Source: Mesorhizobium_G sp049840935 (GTDB taxonomy: Bacteria; Pseudomonadota; Alphaproteobacteria; Rhizobiales; Rhizobiaceae). From it: 64,000 bases of DNA. Position numbers and translations under genes: made by a program. The notes beneath the pieces were generated by a model. It ran no database searches. It saw nothing but the letters and a program-made list of their open reading frames with translations, and had not been told where the DNA came from. The stretch is from positions 28,523 through 92,522 of the forward strand of contig JASGJA010000030.1 in the NCBI GenBank assembly GCA_049840935.1, written 5' to 3'. Within the stretch, counting starts at the first letter, position 1; each line of letters opens with the position of its first letter. Shown in pieces: positions 63,074-64,000 of this stretch.

Positions 63074-64000
63074 TCAGCCTCTCGGAAACTGTCCGCGCAA
63101 ATTGCCGTCACGGTCGAACACCAGCACTTCGACCTTGACCGGCGCATCATCGAGCACCGGCATTGCGGTTTTGTGCGCGGCTTCGGCAATGGCGTCACCA
63201 AGCGGAATGCCCTCGCCGGAAGCCAGTTCAAAAGCATGCGCTACGGTGTTCGCGCTACGCATTTGCACGACCAAACTGGCGGAAGCGCCAGCTTTGCCCG
63301 CAACGGCGGCGAGGCCCTCCATATCGGCAGGGCCGCGTTTGGAATGAAGGTCGAGCATTCCCTGCGCCAGCTTGGTCATCTTGGCGACGCCGCCCGCGAT
63401 GGTCACGCGCGGGACGGGATGCTTGGCGATATATTTCAACATGCCGCCAACAAAATCGCCCATGTCGATCAACTGCACTTCGTGCATGTCGTAGCGCTTT
63501 TGGACGGCCAGTTCGGAAGCATTGCCGGTGGACCCTGCAACGTGGGAAAATCCCATTGCGCGGGCGACGTCGATGCCGCGATGGATGGAGTAAATCCACG
63601 ACGAGCAGGAATAGGGAATGACGATACCCGTTGTTCCAAGAATGGAAATGCCGTGCAAAATACCGAGCCGTCCGTTGAGCGTGCGTACGGCCATCGCCTC
63701 ACCTTCCGGCACCGAAATCTCGATGGATATGTCCGCGTCCTTGCCCGCCACCTCGGCCACGGCTTGCGCGATCATCCGGCGCGGCACGGGATTGATGGCC
63801 GGTTCGCCGGGCGCGATCGGCAAGCCAGGACGCGTAACCAATCCAACGCCTTCGCCTCGCAAAAAGCTGATGCCGGAGCCTTCCGGCCCGTGCCGGACGG
63901 TCGAAACAATCAGCGCGCCATGCGTCACGTCCGGGTCGTCGCCCGCATCCTTGACGATGGCCGCGCGCGCAAAGCCCTTGCCAATTGCCATGCCTCTAGT
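63074..64000 (-). CDS. cbiD: Cobalt-precorrin-5B C1-methyltransferase CbiD (N-terminus beyond window)
   Basis: The frame is open to the right edge. The visible part begins GMAIGKGFARAAIVKDAGDD and has PDVTHGALIVSTVRHGPEGS, GEPAINPVPRRMIAQAVAEV, TGIVIPYSCSSWIYSIHRGI and VAGSTGNASELAVQKRYDMH. About 308 residues are visible of the usual ~360; the N-terminal GWTTGACA-type motif must lie outside, so the ATG at 63991 is not the true start. CbiD is named for the anaerobic route but replaces CobF (C1 methylation) in many alphaproteobacteria that use the oxygen-dependent CobG. Confidence 0.93.
   Translation of the reverse strand, partial: TRGMAIGKGFARAAIVKDAGDDPDVTHGALIVSTVRHGPEGSGISFLRGEGVGLVTRPGLPIAPGEPAINPVPRRMIAQAVAEVAGKDADISIEISVPEGEAMAVRTLNGRLGILHGISILGTTGIVIPYSCSSWIYSIHRGIDVARAMGFSHVAGSTGNASELAVQKRYDMHEVQLIDMGDFVGGMLKYIAKHPVPRVTIAGGVAKMTKLAQGMLDLHSKRGPADMEGLAAVAGKAGASASLVVQMRSANTVAHAFELASGEGIPLGDAIAEAAHKTAMPVLDDAPVKVEVLVFDRDGNLRGQFPRG

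Noticed and set aside
1..64000. CRISPR arrays, prophage or rRNA genes
   Set aside because: No regularly spaced direct repeats, phage structural genes or rRNA sequence were noticed. The only mobile gene is the IS5 transposase.

Overview
The window comes from an alphaproteobacterium, most likely of the order Hyphomicrobiales (Rhizobiales). The signs are the gene order nuoA-N / birA / rnj / mce / DUF1467 / proS / lolC / lolD, heterotetrameric sarcosine oxidase, CbtAB cobalt uptake, an aerobic cobalamin pathway that uses CbiD, LexA boxes of the alphaproteobacterial type (GTTC-N7-GTTC), and dispersed palindromes typical of this order. No genus is claimed.

Layout: 1-2092 (-) is most of a dimethylglycine/sarcosine dehydrogenase-like flavoprotein that runs off the left edge. 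2361-5239 (-) holds a small secreted protein and a large MscS-type channel. 5593-10719 (+) is the sarcosine oxidase operon soxBDAG, with soxG broken as read. An IS5-family element (about 10839-12144) separates it from a secreted protein, a nitroreductase and a creatininase-family hydrolase. 14478-19440 is the first cobalamin block: a phosphatase-cobC pair (-), cobD (+), and a riboswitch-controlled cbtB-cbtA-cobP-cobO operon (-). 19575-27459 is housekeeping: acyltransferase, methyltransferase, deoD, a MerR regulator, mgtE, polysaccharide deacetylase, tRNA-Leu(GAG), lipB, a tiny SOS-controlled membrane peptide and a glycosyltransferase. 27579-49912 (-) is lolDC-proS, a candidate small RNA on the other strand, DUF1467-mce-rnj-birA and the complete complex I operon nuoN...nuoA, which includes a helix-hairpin-helix accessory gene between nuoF and nuoG. 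50203-51405 (+) is a YcaQ-type DNA glycosylase. 51449-64000 is the second cobalamin block: riboswitch, DUF1636-cobW-cobN-cobG-cobH-cobI-cobJ, then cobL-cobE-cobM (+), with cobK and cbiD (-) opposing.

Functional picture: the sox genes and the DMGDH-like enzyme would demethylate dimethylglycine/sarcosine to glycine and feed one-carbon units to tetrahydrofolate. The two cob blocks cover cobalt uptake, much of ring contraction and methylation, cobalt chelation, adenosylation and part of nucleotide-loop assembly. cobA, cobF, cobB, cobQ, cobS/T, cobU and cobV are not in the window.

Caution on sequence quality: at least 21 single-base frame breaks occur in 16 otherwise well-conserved genes. In nine of them, deleting one base from a GANNTC hexamer restores both the frame and a GANTC (CcrM) site. 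They are best read as methylation-associated sequencing errors, not gene decay. Coordinates of such genes are given for the repaired reading.

Most notable: (1) three GTTC repeats spaced by 7 nt plus a GAAC-N7-GAAC site in front of a ~28-residue single-span membrane peptide, an arrangement like the SOS-induced division inhibitor SidA of Caulobacter; (2) a 99-bp perfect palindrome inserted in frame in cobN, with a sister copy between cobH and cobI; (3) two divergent cob gene pairs whose start codons overlap in a shared CATG; (4) an unassigned structured RNA with its own promoter and terminator.
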